This document shows positions 29,603-37,917 of a DNA stretch of 64,000 nt, one piece after another (the first letter of the stretch is position 1; each line of letters starts with the position of its first letter). The notes under the pieces were generated by a model, which saw nothing but the letters and a program-made list of their open reading frames with translations, ran no database searches and was not told the DNA's origin. Source of the stretch: a virus; the IMG/VR virus record IMGVR_UViG_3300049460_000196, positions 49,104 through 113,103 of that record; one strand, 5' to 3'. Both the position numbers and the translations under genes were made by a program.

Positions 29603-30112
29603 ATGCGTGGCGATATCGTGGCAATGCTCCACTACGAAGCAAAAGTGAAACCTGAAGTCAAAAAATTGGTCGACAATATAATGAACATGACCACTCAAGA
29701 CATCGAAAACGCCCAAGTACCACTGCCCTGGTACAGACAAGCCCTCCTGATCCTGAAAAACAGAACCACAATCCAATCAACTATTACATTCGGGGAAAAT
29801 GCAGATCCCTTGGGATGGATCGCAAGATGGCATGACGTGGACTCCGACCTGATGATCGATCGAAATAACACAATTGAAATAAAAACTAATACCCTGGTAT
29901 GGTTCCCAGACTCAGGTGGCGTCTGGATCGAATCACTGTTCAGCCAAATAATCGACCCACGACTCTCAACACTACATCAAACCGAAATCCTAACAAAGAG
30001 CCAATACATGATACGATACCGCGAACGACTCAACGGCCTCGTACCAGAATCAATCATCGACCTCACAAACGGTGCCAGCACAGCTCCAAGATTCACTATC
30101 ACACGACACTAA
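29603..30112 (+). CDS. Hypothetical protein
   Basis: 169 residues, AAAGGG ribosome site. Soluble alpha/beta, no motif recognised. Codon use is strikingly C/A-ending, like 27470-29562 and 30125-30616, suggesting this block entered together. Confidence 0.65.
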   Translation: MRGDIVAMLHYEAKVKPEVKKLVDNIMNMTTQDIENAQVPLPWYRQALLILKNRTTIQSTITFGENADPLGWIARWHDVDSDLMIDRNNTIEIKTNTLVWFPDSGGVWIESLFSQIIDPRLSTLHQTEILTKSQYMIRYRERLNGLVPESIIDLTNGASTAPRFTITRH

Positions 30113-30124
30113 ATCGTCACACAA

Positions 30125-30616
30125 TCAACGAACACGAGTCAACATCGCACCTACATCATCCACCGGACCACGCCACAACCATACACGATCCCTGGTACTA
30201 ATGAGACCAGGTAACCCCAACTCCAACACCCGCTTGGTGAAATCAACAAATAAACTAGGCAACCAACTCCACTGATTACCCGGAATACTCTCCCCAATAC
30301 CAGGTAATTCACTCATCTCCTGATACGCTGAAGTGACATTGCATGCACCAAAGGGAATCAAATACTCCTCAGGTCCATAATTACGAGTTACATATAATAT
30401 CTCCCACTCCTGACGAAACCTCTTATCCACTACCATACGCAACTCAATACGAGGAACAGGCAAACCACTTCCATCCTCACAACGATGACGACACCACGAC
30501 CAATCACGATCATCTATCAACTTGTCCCGTCTCGCTATCTCATTCCGTAATCCCTCCAACTCCTGATCACGTATGTCCATCAACTCCTGCATACGAGCTA
30601 ATACCCTATCACTCAC
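30125..30616 (-). CDS. Hypothetical protein with N-terminal coiled coil
   Basis: 163 residues; residues 1-35 are a heptad-rich helix (VLARMQELMDIRDQELEGLRN), then a beta-rich part. Convergent with 29603-30112. Unknown. Confidence 0.65.
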   Translation of the reverse strand: MSDRVLARMQELMDIRDQELEGLRNEIARRDKLIDDRDWSWCRHRCEDGSGLPVPRIELRMVVDKRFRQEWEILYVTRNYGPEEYLIPFGACNVTSAYQEMSELPGIGESIPGNQWSWLPSLFVDFTKRVLELGLPGLISTRDRVWLWRGPVDDVGAMLTRVR

Positions 30617-30789
30617 ACTATACCCCCTTGTAAAAACTTACTCACCTATTGCCATATGATTAATACCTTCATGAGGAAGGAAGAGATCATGAAATATGAT
30701 TCTTGAAGAATTATGTCAGAAATGACACACCTGATGTCGTAAACTCCAGGTAGGTATTTCAAAACTTGATCGATTTCTGCTTGATTTCG

Positions 30790-31155
30790 TCAAGAATCAC
30801 AAAAATGCAGTTTCCTAAATTTCGCGTCAGGCTTGTTATGGCACATGCGAATCGTCCATTCGCCCATAGCGTCTTTCCTTATCAACTTGTGATAACTTAC
30901 CTTAATCATATCCCCACCAACTTCCACATAGACGCGATATCGCTCACTCGCGAACTTCTCCATGGCCATACATGCTTCTGTGAACTGAACCAGTCCCAGG
31001 TGTAAGTGCATGAACTCTTCATCCTCCAGCATGGTGTCAGGAAACGACAGTCGGTGGTCGCATTTGAGTTTTTCGTGCCAGGTGCGAGGTGGCTTAGGAT
31101 CGAAGATTGAAGGCGATTCTGGCCAGCGGCCATTCGATAAGCGTTTGTATGTCAT
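30790..31155 (-). CDS. Hypothetical protein
   Basis: 121 residues from MTYKRLSNGR (an earlier Met would overlap the terminator region). Basic N-terminus, helical middle. No family recognised. About 170 non-coding bases separate it from 30616. Confidence 0.6.
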   Translation of the reverse strand: MTYKRLSNGRWPESPSIFDPKPPRTWHEKLKCDHRLSFPDTMLEDEEFMHLHLGLVQFTEACMAMEKFASERYRVYVEVGGDMIKVSYHKLIRKDAMGEWTIRMCHNKPDAKFRKLHFCDS

Positions 31156-31202
31156 GTTGATAATGGTACACTGCTGTTCATCTATGTGCAAGCCTAGTCG
31201 TA

Positions 31203-31226
31203 AAAAAGCCCACACGATGTGGGCTT
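31203..31226 (-). terminator. Rho-independent terminator
   Basis: AGCCCACATCGTGTGGGCT stem followed on the minus strand by TTTTTTA; downstream of 31255-31482. Confidence 0.85.
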
Positions 31227-31254
31227 ACTGGGAGTCATCCAGCAGTCGTTTGAC

Positions 31255-31482
31255 TTACTGGTGACCTCTGGTGACGTCCGTGGCGACATCCAGCATCTGG
31301 AGATCGTGGCCGTATTCTGGACGGATAACATTCATGCCATCGCGAGTCCATTCCACTTCTTTACCATTGACCGTGCCATACACGGAAGTGGCATTGAAGC
31401 CCAGGATTGTCGGCCGGCCACCACCACGAGTTACTACTGGGTGGCCTTGCTGCCAGAGCAAAAGATCGAACGGTGCGTTCAT
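31255..31482 (-). CDS. Small hypothetical protein
   Basis: 75 residues, beta-like; immediately downstream of 31485-31925 (2-base gap) and before a terminator, so the last gene of an operon. Unknown. Confidence 0.65.
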   Translation of the reverse strand: MNAPFDLLLWQQGHPVVTRGGGRPTILGFNATSVYGTVNGKEVEWTRDGMNVIRPEYGHDLQMLDVATDVTRGHQ

Positions 31483-31484
31483 GA

Positions 31485-31925
31485 TTAGTTGATCGTCCGT
31501 TTGATTGGATTGACTGGTACTGAGTTTGGTGCATGCGAAGCCTCGTAGGCTTCGCAGCGTTTTGCAAGCTGCGAATAGTAGTCGGCTTTGGCGTTGGCCT
31601 CGCGTTCCATCTTGTAGATGGATTCCAGACTTACCACCAGGCCGGTGCGCTCGCGGAAGTTGGTCTGGATCGCATCCAGCAGCCGAGCTTCAAATCGCGT
31701 GTAGCCTTCTTCCGTGATCTTGAACGCATCGTGTTGGCGTTCGTTTGCCGTCACAGCGTCTGTGATGAAAAATAACCAGCCGTCGTTCGGGTTGATCGTG
31801 CCCGTATAACGAGCGACCATGCCGATGTCGCGGGCATCAACGTGCATGTTGCCCGAAACTTCGTGGTTGTTCAGGTTGAAGAAGGTATCGTGAAAACGCT
31901 TGGCCAGCTCTTGAATGCGAATCAT
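31485..31925 (-). CDS. Hypothetical protein
   Basis: 146 residues; helical C-terminal half (KMEREANAKADYYSQLAKRCEAYEA). Cotranscribed with 31255-31482. No family recognised. Confidence 0.65.
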   Translation of the reverse strand: MIRIQELAKRFHDTFFNLNNHEVSGNMHVDARDIGMVARYTGTINPNDGWLFFITDAVTANERQHDAFKITEEGYTRFEARLLDAIQTNFRERTGLVVSLESIYKMEREANAKADYYSQLAKRCEAYEASHAPNSVPVNPIKRTIN

Positions 31926-31996
31926 AGCATTGTTCCTTGTTGTTTACCAATAACGCAATGGTAACACCAAATGGTTAAAAAGCAAACAGCTGATAT

Positions 31997-32272
31997 TCAG
32001 TTGTGGTTTGCCACACTAACCAGAACATGACGATTCAATATATCCATTAGTAAACCCACATACGAGCCATATTTTTGACGAGCATGGCTGTGGTTGATTG
32101 GATAGGCGCGATGAATCAAGCGCACATGGGCGCGATATTGTTCAGCACAGCAATGGCGGAAAATTTCCTTGCTGTCAGCCATAGTGACTCCTGGTATGTC
32201 GTCTCCGTTGTAGATTGCACGGAACAACAGCAGGATGCGATCGTCATATGGTGACGGCAGGTCAACGTTCAT
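31997..32272 (-). CDS. Hypothetical protein
   Basis: 91 residues; its ATG overlaps the stop of NAD kinase by 4 bases, implying translational coupling with that enzyme. Helical, His-rich tail; unknown function. Confidence 0.65.
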   Translation of the reverse strand: MNVDLPSPYDDRILLLFRAIYNGDDIPGVTMADSKEIFRHCCAEQYRAHVRLIHRAYPINHSHARQKYGSYVGLLMDILNRHVLVSVANHN

Positions 32273-33111
32273 TTATGATTCCAATGCAATTTTGTGGTCA
32301 GCAGGTCGAAGAAGTTCCACTCTGGGGCATGAAGGAGGGTGACTTTCTTTTCCAGGCGGTTCACTTCAACGGTATATTGGGTTGCATCGTCAGGCCAACA
32401 TTGCTCGATATTGACGCCGTCTGCCTTGATAGACAGGTCTCGGCCCGGCTTGCGCTTTACTTGGACCTTGATCGTATTCTTGCCACCTACCACCATAGGG
32501 CGAGCACTCATGCTCATTGCGGCCAAGTGTATGATTTCTACAACATCAAGATCTGGTTCAATTATAGCACCACCACTGAATAACGCATAAGCGGTCGATC
32601 CTGTCGGCGTGGAGATGATTACGCCGTTGCTTTTGTGATTGCCCGCATAAGAGTCGCCCACATGAAGATCGTAGTCCACGATCGAGTCGCTGTAACGGTC
32701 ACTAACCACGATTTCATTCATAGCCACATACTCTTTGCCGCAAATGTTCACGGTGAGCAGTGTGCGACGATCTCGCTTGAAAGCTTGTGGATTGCGCAGC
32801 CGTTCAAAGAACTTGTGCGAGTCTTCACGGTCAAGCGGCAACAGGTCAGTGAGGAAGCCCAAGTTGCCAATGTTCACGCCGATGATTGGAATATCCAGCT
32901 CGACTGCTTTCTTGGCTGCAACCAGAACCGTACCATCGCCGCCGATGGGGATCATGACGGTATGGGCTGAATCGGTTACTTGATCGAGATCGCGGATTAC
33001 TTGGAATCCATGAATCTTTGCATGACGTTCGAGGTCATCTGCAATGCGTAGCGAATCTTCGACGCGATTGCCGCCGACTTTTGTTTGTATCAGTATTGTG
33101 GTGAATGTCAT
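32269..33111 (-). CDS. nadK: NAD kinase
   Basis: 280 residues, normal family length. Catalyses ATP-dependent phosphorylation of NAD to NADP. Motifs: GGDGTVLVAAKKA (the GGDG ATP/catalytic loop, about 55), NIGNLGFLTDL, the NE/D pair (MNEIVV), and the substrate motif SNGVIISTPTGSTAYALFSGG. All key residues are present. Upstream terminator at 33123 isolates it from the preceding gene. With NadV and NadM-Nudix 1-4 kb away it extends the phage NAD salvage route to NADP. Confidence 0.95.
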   Translation of the reverse strand: MTFTTILIQTKVGGNRVEDSLRIADDLERHAKIHGFQVIRDLDQVTDSAHTVMIPIGGDGTVLVAAKKAVELDIPIIGVNIGNLGFLTDLLPLDREDSHKFFERLRNPQAFKRDRRTLLTVNICGKEYVAMNEIVVSDRYSDSIVDYDLHVGDSYAGNHKSNGVIISTPTGSTAYALFSGGAIIEPDLDVVEIIHLAAMSMSARPMVVGGKNTIKVQVKRKPGRDLSIKADGVNIEQCWPDDATQYTVEVNRLEKKVTLLHAPEWNFFDLLTTKLHWNHK

Positions 33112-33122
33112 GATGACCTCAT

Positions 33123-33159
33123 AAAAAATCCTTGTTCATTATAACACGAACAAGGATTT
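33123..33159 (-). terminator. Rho-independent terminator
   Basis: AAATCCTTGTTC/GAACAAGGATTT stem followed by TTTTTAT on the minus strand; ends the gene at 33174. Confidence 0.8.
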
Positions 33160-33173
33160 GGTTCAATGCCGTT

Positions 33174-33548
33174 TTACCAGTCCCAAGTCCAACGGCCAAT
33201 CAGTTCCAACATGGCTTCTTCCATACAGGCATTCACATCGTCTTGTGTGAACTTATGCTTACCTGAGTCTGCCTTATCTTGCAAGCGCTCTATGATGTCA
33301 TCAATGCTTTTGGATTGATGACGGTCGATATCAAAATCATCGTACGGCGAATCAAAGATACAGCTTGCATGGTTGAGTGGAACCTCGCTGTCGTCGACAT
33401 CACGCCGCCAGTCGTCTGGAGCCAGCAGGAAAGTGCGCCACCGTTCAGCGAGTGGATGATCTTTATTGGTGATGAAGGTGTACCAATCAGTCTTGATTGT
33501 TGAAGCAGATTTGACGTATTCGTGAATACGAGTTTCAATTTCGTTCAT
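33174..33548 (-). CDS. Hypothetical protein, paralogue of 33604-33975
   Basis: 124 residues: LAERWRTFLLAPDDWRRDVDDSEVPL, FDSPYDDFDID and a C-terminal ACMEEAML...WDW. The next gene has the same blocks (LDDRWEAFLAAPSDWRKKHSD; FDSPYDHFHMD). Each copy has its own terminator. No known family recognised. Confidence 0.72.
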   Translation of the reverse strand: MNEIETRIHEYVKSASTIKTDWYTFITNKDHPLAERWRTFLLAPDDWRRDVDDSEVPLNHASCIFDSPYDDFDIDRHQSKSIDDIIERLQDKADSGKHKFTQDDVNACMEEAMLELIGRWTWDW

Positions 33549-33571
33549 GTTATTGTTATTATGGTGAACGT

Positions 33572-33598
33572 TAAAAAGCCCGGACCAGCCGGGCGCTT
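33572..33598 (-). terminator. Rho-independent terminator
   Basis: GCCCGGCTGGTCCGGGC stem followed by TTTTTAAC on the minus strand; ends the gene at 33604. Confidence 0.8.
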
Positions 33599-33603
33599 AC
33601 GGG

Positions 33604-33975
33604 TTACTGATCGTAAAACCAGGAACCCAGATTCTTTTTGATTGCTTCTTCCTTGCAAGCGTTCAGTTCTATCTCCGTGAATTCGCCGTCTTCAACGAAC
33701 TCTTCCAGCTTGTCGAAAAGCTCTTTGACAGTCATGGTCTGTTCCAGGTCCATATGGAAGTGATCATACGGGCTGTCGAACTTCTTGTAGGCAGTTGGCA
33801 ATGGAACACCGCCGTCGCTGTGTTTTTTGCGCCAATCAGATGGTGCTGCCAGGAACGCTTCCCAACGATCATCCAGCGGTTGTTTCTTGTCGTTGATGAA
33901 CTTTGTCCAATCAGGGACAATAGTCTTGCTCAATGCCACGTAAGTGTTGATGCGTTCCAGAACAGTTTGGGTCAT
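33604..33975 (-). CDS. Hypothetical protein, paralogue of 33174-33548
   Basis: 123 residues; tandem duplicate of its neighbour with about half of residues shared in the W-R-x-F-L-A-P block and the FDSPYD block. Lies between NAD kinase and NadV; a role in that pathway is only a guess from position. Confidence 0.72.
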   Translation of the reverse strand: MTQTVLERINTYVALSKTIVPDWTKFINDKKQPLDDRWEAFLAAPSDWRKKHSDGGVPLPTAYKKFDSPYDHFHMDLEQTMTVKELFDKLEEFVEDGEFTEIELNACKEEAIKKNLGSWFYDQ

Positions 33976-33994
33976 GTTTTGCTTTCGATAGTCA

Positions 33995-34019
33995 CAAAAA
34001 GGGCCACTTGCGTGGCCCC
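33995..34019 (-). terminator. Rho-independent terminator
   Basis: GGGCCACGCAAGTGGCCC stem then TTTTTGTG on the minus strand; ends the NadV transcript. Confidence 0.85.
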
Positions 34020-34026
34020 CAAGGTA

Positions 34027-35601
34027 TTACTGATTTGCGCGAGCGCGGACTTCTTCCAGATCGTATTCTTTCAGGATTTGACCGTTGTACCACACGTCTT
34101 GCATGACTTCGGTGTGATCCTCGGTCATGTCTTCGATACGGATGGTCATGTACTCGCCGACCTTGCTTTGCACCACGGTCAAGCGACCTGCTTTGCTACG
34201 CTTACCCGAGTCGGTGATTGGATCCTTGAACACGTCGACCCATACGCCGTCAACTTCGGCCGCGCACGTCTTTTCAGCGAACTTGTAGGTATCGCGGTTG
34301 ACTTGTTGCAGCAGACCACCACCCTGACCGAAGACCATGTTTTCGATCGAGAAGCCGGCCGATTTCACTGCCATGCAAATGCGCTCGAAATCTTCAGGTT
34401 TCGACAAGCCGTCACCTTGCAGGATGCGGACAACGTTCAGGACTTTGTAGCCCTTGCTGTTGACCGTAACGCCGAAGCCTTCTTCGAAGATCTTCAGCAG
34501 TTCCAGGATGACCGTGACTGCGTCGCCGCTGTCTGGACGAACAACCAGCTTGATGCCTTTGTCCAGGATCTTTTGGCGCAGATCGCCTTTCGCGAATTCA
34601 CGTGCCAGGTTGAAGATGTCGTAGCCGTCGCTGACGATCGAGATCAACGTACCGACACCAAAGCGGCCGAATTCGTCGATGATGTCGTTCACGGTTTTCA
34701 GCTCGCCGTCACGACCACGCATGGTCATGATGCTGTGTTCAGTTGCGAACACGCTGTAGGCCGACATTTCGCTGTTGTAGTACGTGTTCGCGAACAGCGC
34801 ACCCGTGATAGTGTCGGTGCCCATTGCACCCGTTGCCAGGTGAGCGGCGCCGCCGATACCAGCCGATACGATGCTCGAAACGCCGCGGGCGCCGAAGTCG
34901 TGGAACATGAACGCAATTGCTTCAGCGATCGACAGATCCGAGGTTTCGCTGATGTACTTCTTCAGGATGTTACGAACGGTCATGGAACGCGACGCAACCG
35001 TCGTTGGGTACCAGACTGCACGCAGCATCGAGGTCTCGAAGTATGCGACCATCCAGGCGAGTTCTGGGTCGGTGCTTTCGATGGTGACCAGCGCATTGCG
35101 GGAGTCGATCACCATACCTTCTGGCAGAGCGCGGATGCGCAGTGGCAGGTGGCCGCCGTAGACGTTGACCACTTTTTCCCAGTCTGCGCGGGGGAAGATT
35201 TCTTTGCCGCCGATGATGTGCTTCTCGAAGAACGCTTCAGCCTGATCGATCATTTCCATGGTGATCGGGCGCAGACGTTTGATCCAGATTTGCAGACCGA
35301 AGAACAGCACTTTCTCCGCAAACGAACGCGGTTCGATGTAGCTGAACGCACCGGTCACGCCCAAACGGCCGTACATTGCTTGGTGGCACAGCTTGTACGA
35401 GTCAACGTCCAGGATGACGTTGTCTTCAGGCTTTTCGATCGTGCGGGGATCACCCAGCAGTTTCAGATCAGCCCACAGTTTAGCGCGACGGATGGAGTCG
35501 GCGATGAACTGGTCAGCTTGTGCTTTAGCGGCATCCAGGGTGGCTACCGATACGGCTTGTTTGGTATAGCTGGTTTCGATTACGTTGTCTTCAGTTTTCA
35601 T
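34027..35601 (-). CDS. nadV: Nicotinamide phosphoribosyltransferase (NadV/NAMPT)
   Basis: 524 residues, matching NAMPT length. Converts nicotinamide and PRPP to NMN, one-step NAD salvage. Motifs: NVILDVDSYKLCHQAMYG near the N-terminus (DxYKxxH), RGRDGELKTVNDI, HDFGARGVSS, the PRPP/nicotinamide signature IVSDGYDIFN and VVRPDSGDAVTVILE, and the glycine-rich FGQGGGLLQQVNRDTYKFAEK. Start at 35601 fits AGGAAT. The leader holds a hairpin shared with the NadM gene (35599-35650). Codon use is more GC-rich than flanking genes. Confidence 0.96.
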   Translation of the reverse strand: MKTEDNVIETSYTKQAVSVATLDAAKAQADQFIADSIRRAKLWADLKLLGDPRTIEKPEDNVILDVDSYKLCHQAMYGRLGVTGAFSYIEPRSFAEKVLFFGLQIWIKRLRPITMEMIDQAEAFFEKHIIGGKEIFPRADWEKVVNVYGGHLPLRIRALPEGMVIDSRNALVTIESTDPELAWMVAYFETSMLRAVWYPTTVASRSMTVRNILKKYISETSDLSIAEAIAFMFHDFGARGVSSIVSAGIGGAAHLATGAMGTDTITGALFANTYYNSEMSAYSVFATEHSIMTMRGRDGELKTVNDIIDEFGRFGVGTLISIVSDGYDIFNLAREFAKGDLRQKILDKGIKLVVRPDSGDAVTVILELLKIFEEGFGVTVNSKGYKVLNVVRILQGDGLSKPEDFERICMAVKSAGFSIENMVFGQGGGLLQQVNRDTYKFAEKTCAAEVDGVWVDVFKDPITDSGKRSKAGRLTVVQSKVGEYMTIRIEDMTEDHTEVMQDVWYNGQILKEYDLEEVRARANQ

Positions 35602-35650
35602 GATAATTCCTATCAATGTTAAAACCCGACTGGTCTATCCTGTCGGGGGT
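35599..35650 (-). promoter_or_regulatory. Structured 5' leader of nadV (candidate riboswitch or operator RNA)
   Basis: Hairpin CCCGAC/GTCGGG with loop AGGATAGACCA, followed 13 bases later by TGATA/TATCA holding the ribosome site GGAAT in its loop next to the ATG. The NadM leader at 36856-36905 has the same loop and second hairpin with compensatory stem changes. Confidence 0.6.
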
Positions 35651-35709
35651 GCTACGGTTTAAATTAATGCCATATTGTGGCGCAATGGCTTCTACGAGTC
35701 AAGCACTGA

Positions 35710-36858
35710 TTACTGATATTTTTTCAACTGGCTCAGTGCGTACAGGAGCATGTCGTAGTGATCTTCGAAGAACTGGATGCGCGACAGCATGTGAACAGGA
35801 ACCCAGATTGCTTCTTTGGCGTCGTCACTGCCTTTTACTTTAGGCAGACCTTTGCCATCGCTTGGCAGCACGATGATTTGTGCAGTAGTGATGACGCGAC
35901 CACGGCGGGAACGGTTGACGGCGTCGAAGACTTTTTCTTCCTTGATGCAGCCGCGAATCAGTGCTTCGGGCAGCTTGATCTTGGTTTCTTCGAACAGTTC
36001 ACGGATGCCGCATTCGAGCATGCTTGCATCAGCTTTGATCAGCTCGCCCTTCTTGTTCGTGTAGGTCTTGGCGTTGACGAATCCGCCTGGGAATGCCAAC
36101 AGGTTTTTGCCTGGATTGGACTTACGGCGGATCAGCAGGACGTGACCATCTTTGAACACGATTGCGTCGCCGGTGTTGAACGTGATCGGATATGGCAGGT
36201 GCTCGAATTGCTTGCGATAGTCCCGGATGTACTTGGCTTCGTCAACCACGTATTGGTAGTTGGTCGAAGTCAGGAAGCGTTCCAGGAAACGCGCAGTTGC
36301 GCTTGGTACAACACCTTTGAACAGGTTCAGATTGCACTTCGGGCTGAAGTACAGTTCGCGGATAGTGGTTGCATCCAGGATTTCCACCAGCGGCATTTCG
36401 ATCGGCTCGCCCCACTGCGGGAACATCTTCAGGTAGAAGCTCGAATCGTCTTTGCTGTGGCCGATCAACTTCACGTTGTCGCCGAGCAGCAGCGGCTGAA
36501 CTTGTGCTGCGACGTCCATGCCCCAGCCTGCATTGCTGTAACGTTGGTTTTCTACAGAGATGAACTTCAGGCGGTCGTCCAGATCATCGACTGGAATGTT
36601 GCGAGCGATGCATGCGTCGTGGATGCTTTCGCGGATCACTTCCATGCGTTCGTCTTGCGTGAACGGATTGTCTTCGTCACGCGGTTCGTTCGCAGAACCC
36701 ACTGCCACGATCACACGGTAGGCCAGCGTCATGGCGTGCATGATCGTTTCCAGGTGTGCATTATGGAATGGTTGGAAGCGGCCAATGTAGATGACCGTGT
36801 CATACGCATATTTGATAGCCTGCGCAATAGGCTTGAGGGTTGGTGCTGCGGTTGTCAT
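35710..36858 (-). CDS. nadM: Bifunctional NMN adenylyltransferase / Nudix hydrolase
   Basis: 382 residues from MTTAAPTLKP. N-terminal NadM-type adenylyltransferase: YIGRFQPFHNAHL (GxFxPxHxxH variant) about residue 25, later DATTIRELYF for the ISSTxIR motif. C-terminal Nudix domain about 215-375: AFPGGFVN then ECGIRELFEETKI (REUxEE core, with an insertion in the box). Known NadM-Nudix proteins make NAD from NMN and ATP; the Nudix half cleaves ADP-ribose or similar. Pairs with NadV upstream product NMN. Confidence 0.94.
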   Translation of the reverse strand: MTTAAPTLKPIAQAIKYAYDTVIYIGRFQPFHNAHLETIMHAMTLAYRVIVAVGSANEPRDEDNPFTQDERMEVIRESIHDACIARNIPVDDLDDRLKFISVENQRYSNAGWGMDVAAQVQPLLLGDNVKLIGHSKDDSSFYLKMFPQWGEPIEMPLVEILDATTIRELYFSPKCNLNLFKGVVPSATARFLERFLTSTNYQYVVDEAKYIRDYRKQFEHLPYPITFNTGDAIVFKDGHVLLIRRKSNPGKNLLAFPGGFVNAKTYTNKKGELIKADASMLECGIRELFEETKIKLPEALIRGCIKEEKVFDAVNRSRRGRVITTAQIIVLPSDGKGLPKVKGSDDAKEAIWVPVHMLSRIQFFEDHYDMLLYALSQLKKYQ

Positions 36859-36905
36859 GATAATTCCTATCAAGTTATGCTCAACTGGTCTATCCGGTCG
36901 AGGTA
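36856..36905 (-). promoter_or_regulatory. Structured 5' leader of nadM, matching the nadV leader
   Basis: Stem CTCGAC/GTTGAG with loop CGGATAGACCA, then TTGATAGGAATTATC before the ATG. Against the nadV leader the stem bases change while pairing is kept. Confidence 0.6.
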
Positions 36906-36964
36906 CTACTGGTGGGTTTATTGCCACACCGTCATGCTACTGGCTTCAGGCCAGTTACGCAAGA

Positions 36965-37351
36965 TTACTTGGCAATTTGCTCGTCGAGTGCTGCGACTTG
37001 TGCAAGCAATGCCGTACGTTCTGTGATCAGTTTTTGGTTATCTGCTTCTTCAGCAGCACGGATGCGTTGAGCTTTGAGCTCTGGATCGTGTGCAATGACA
37101 GTAACTTCTCGCAGGACGATTTCCCCGCCGCTACCCCAGCTCCAGAAGTCTGGATGGGCGATAGCCATATAGATCACATCTTCCAGCATACCGGAAAACA
37201 GACCAATTTTGGTACCATTGTAGCCACGGTCATCACCCTCGCCAATGACTTCCCAGACGCCAATAGTGTCGAGTGGGATATGCGCGAGGTGCCGCTTAAA
37301 AAAGTTACCGCTGATGAAACTTTGAAGACGCTTGTGCGTGGTAATACTCAT
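36965..37351 (-). CDS. Hypothetical protein with C-terminal coiled coil
   Basis: 128 residues from MSITTHKRL. Residues 1-85 alpha/beta (FISGNFFKRHLAHIPLDTIGVWEV), 90-128 a coiled coil (AQRIRAAEEADNQKLITERTA). The leader (37383-37402) contains GGGATAGACCCG, similar to the nadV/nadM hairpin loop, hinting at coregulation with the NAD genes. Confidence 0.65.
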   Translation of the reverse strand: MSITTHKRLQSFISGNFFKRHLAHIPLDTIGVWEVIGEGDDRGYNGTKIGLFSGMLEDVIYMAIAHPDFWSWGSGGEIVLREVTVIAHDPELKAQRIRAAEEADNQKLITERTALLAQVAALDEQIAK

Positions 37352-37382
37352 GATTAATATGAATCCCATATTAAAGTTGATA

Positions 37383-37402
37383 GCGTCGGGTCTATCCCTT
37401 GC
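37383..37402 (-). promoter_or_regulatory. Third copy of the GGATAGACC leader motif
   Basis: GCAAGGGATAGACCCGACGC, about 30 bases upstream of the ATG at 37351; stem less clear than in the nadV and nadM leaders. Confidence 0.35.
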
Positions 37403-37544
37403 TAGTTGTATTTAGGATACTGGCTTACCAGATAAAAGTCAAATACTTTATGACTAGTTAACCTACTTGTATATGTCAATAACCGCCGTGTATAGGACAA
37501 ATCTCAAATGAATAAATATTGAAAAATAATCCAGGTGCATTGAT

Positions 37545-37907
37545 ATGAGTTACACTCCTCTTAAGTTGATTGAAAATCTCACAGTTAAAGATATCAATCT
37601 CACTTCGTCCGTCACTATGACCACAACCGAAGACCCCGTTGTGGTTGACGAATTTCCGATTGGTACTTATCGATCAGCAAAATACGAAACCCAAGTCAGT
37701 GACGGGACCAATTTCCAAATATCCGAAATTAGAGTGTTACACGATGGAGCCCTCGCCTACATGACTGAGTACGGCGTGATCACGAACGCTTCCTTGATGG
37801 GGACGTTTGTGGTAACTATATCAAATGGATTATTGCAGTTGATGTTCACTCCGGTGGACGCATCAAGCAAAACCATCAAGATTGCTCGATCAACAATAAC
37901 AATCTAA
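37545..37907 (+). CDS. Tail-fibre-associated protein, short
   Basis: 120 residues. The C-terminal 85 residues (TYRSAKYETQVSDG...LHDGALAYMTEYG...TIKIARSTITI) match the last domain of the adjacent fibre at 37918 (FRSAKYVIQVTD...IHDGTNVHAVTYGD...AVKVSRDAIAV). It is therefore a stand-alone copy of a fibre tip or trimerisation domain. First gene of the plus-strand fibre operon. Confidence 0.75.
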   Translation: MSYTPLKLIENLTVKDINLTSSVTMTTTEDPVVVDEFPIGTYRSAKYETQVSDGTNFQISEIRVLHDGALAYMTEYGVITNASLMGTFVVTISNGLLQLMFTPVDASSKTIKIARSTITI

Positions 37908-37917
37908 AGGAAACGTT

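Noticed and set aside
33754-35622. 622-codon plus-strand frame opposite nadV
   Set aside because: Mirror frame of a clearly identified gene on the minus strand; same for the 422-codon frame opposite nadM at 35758-37026.
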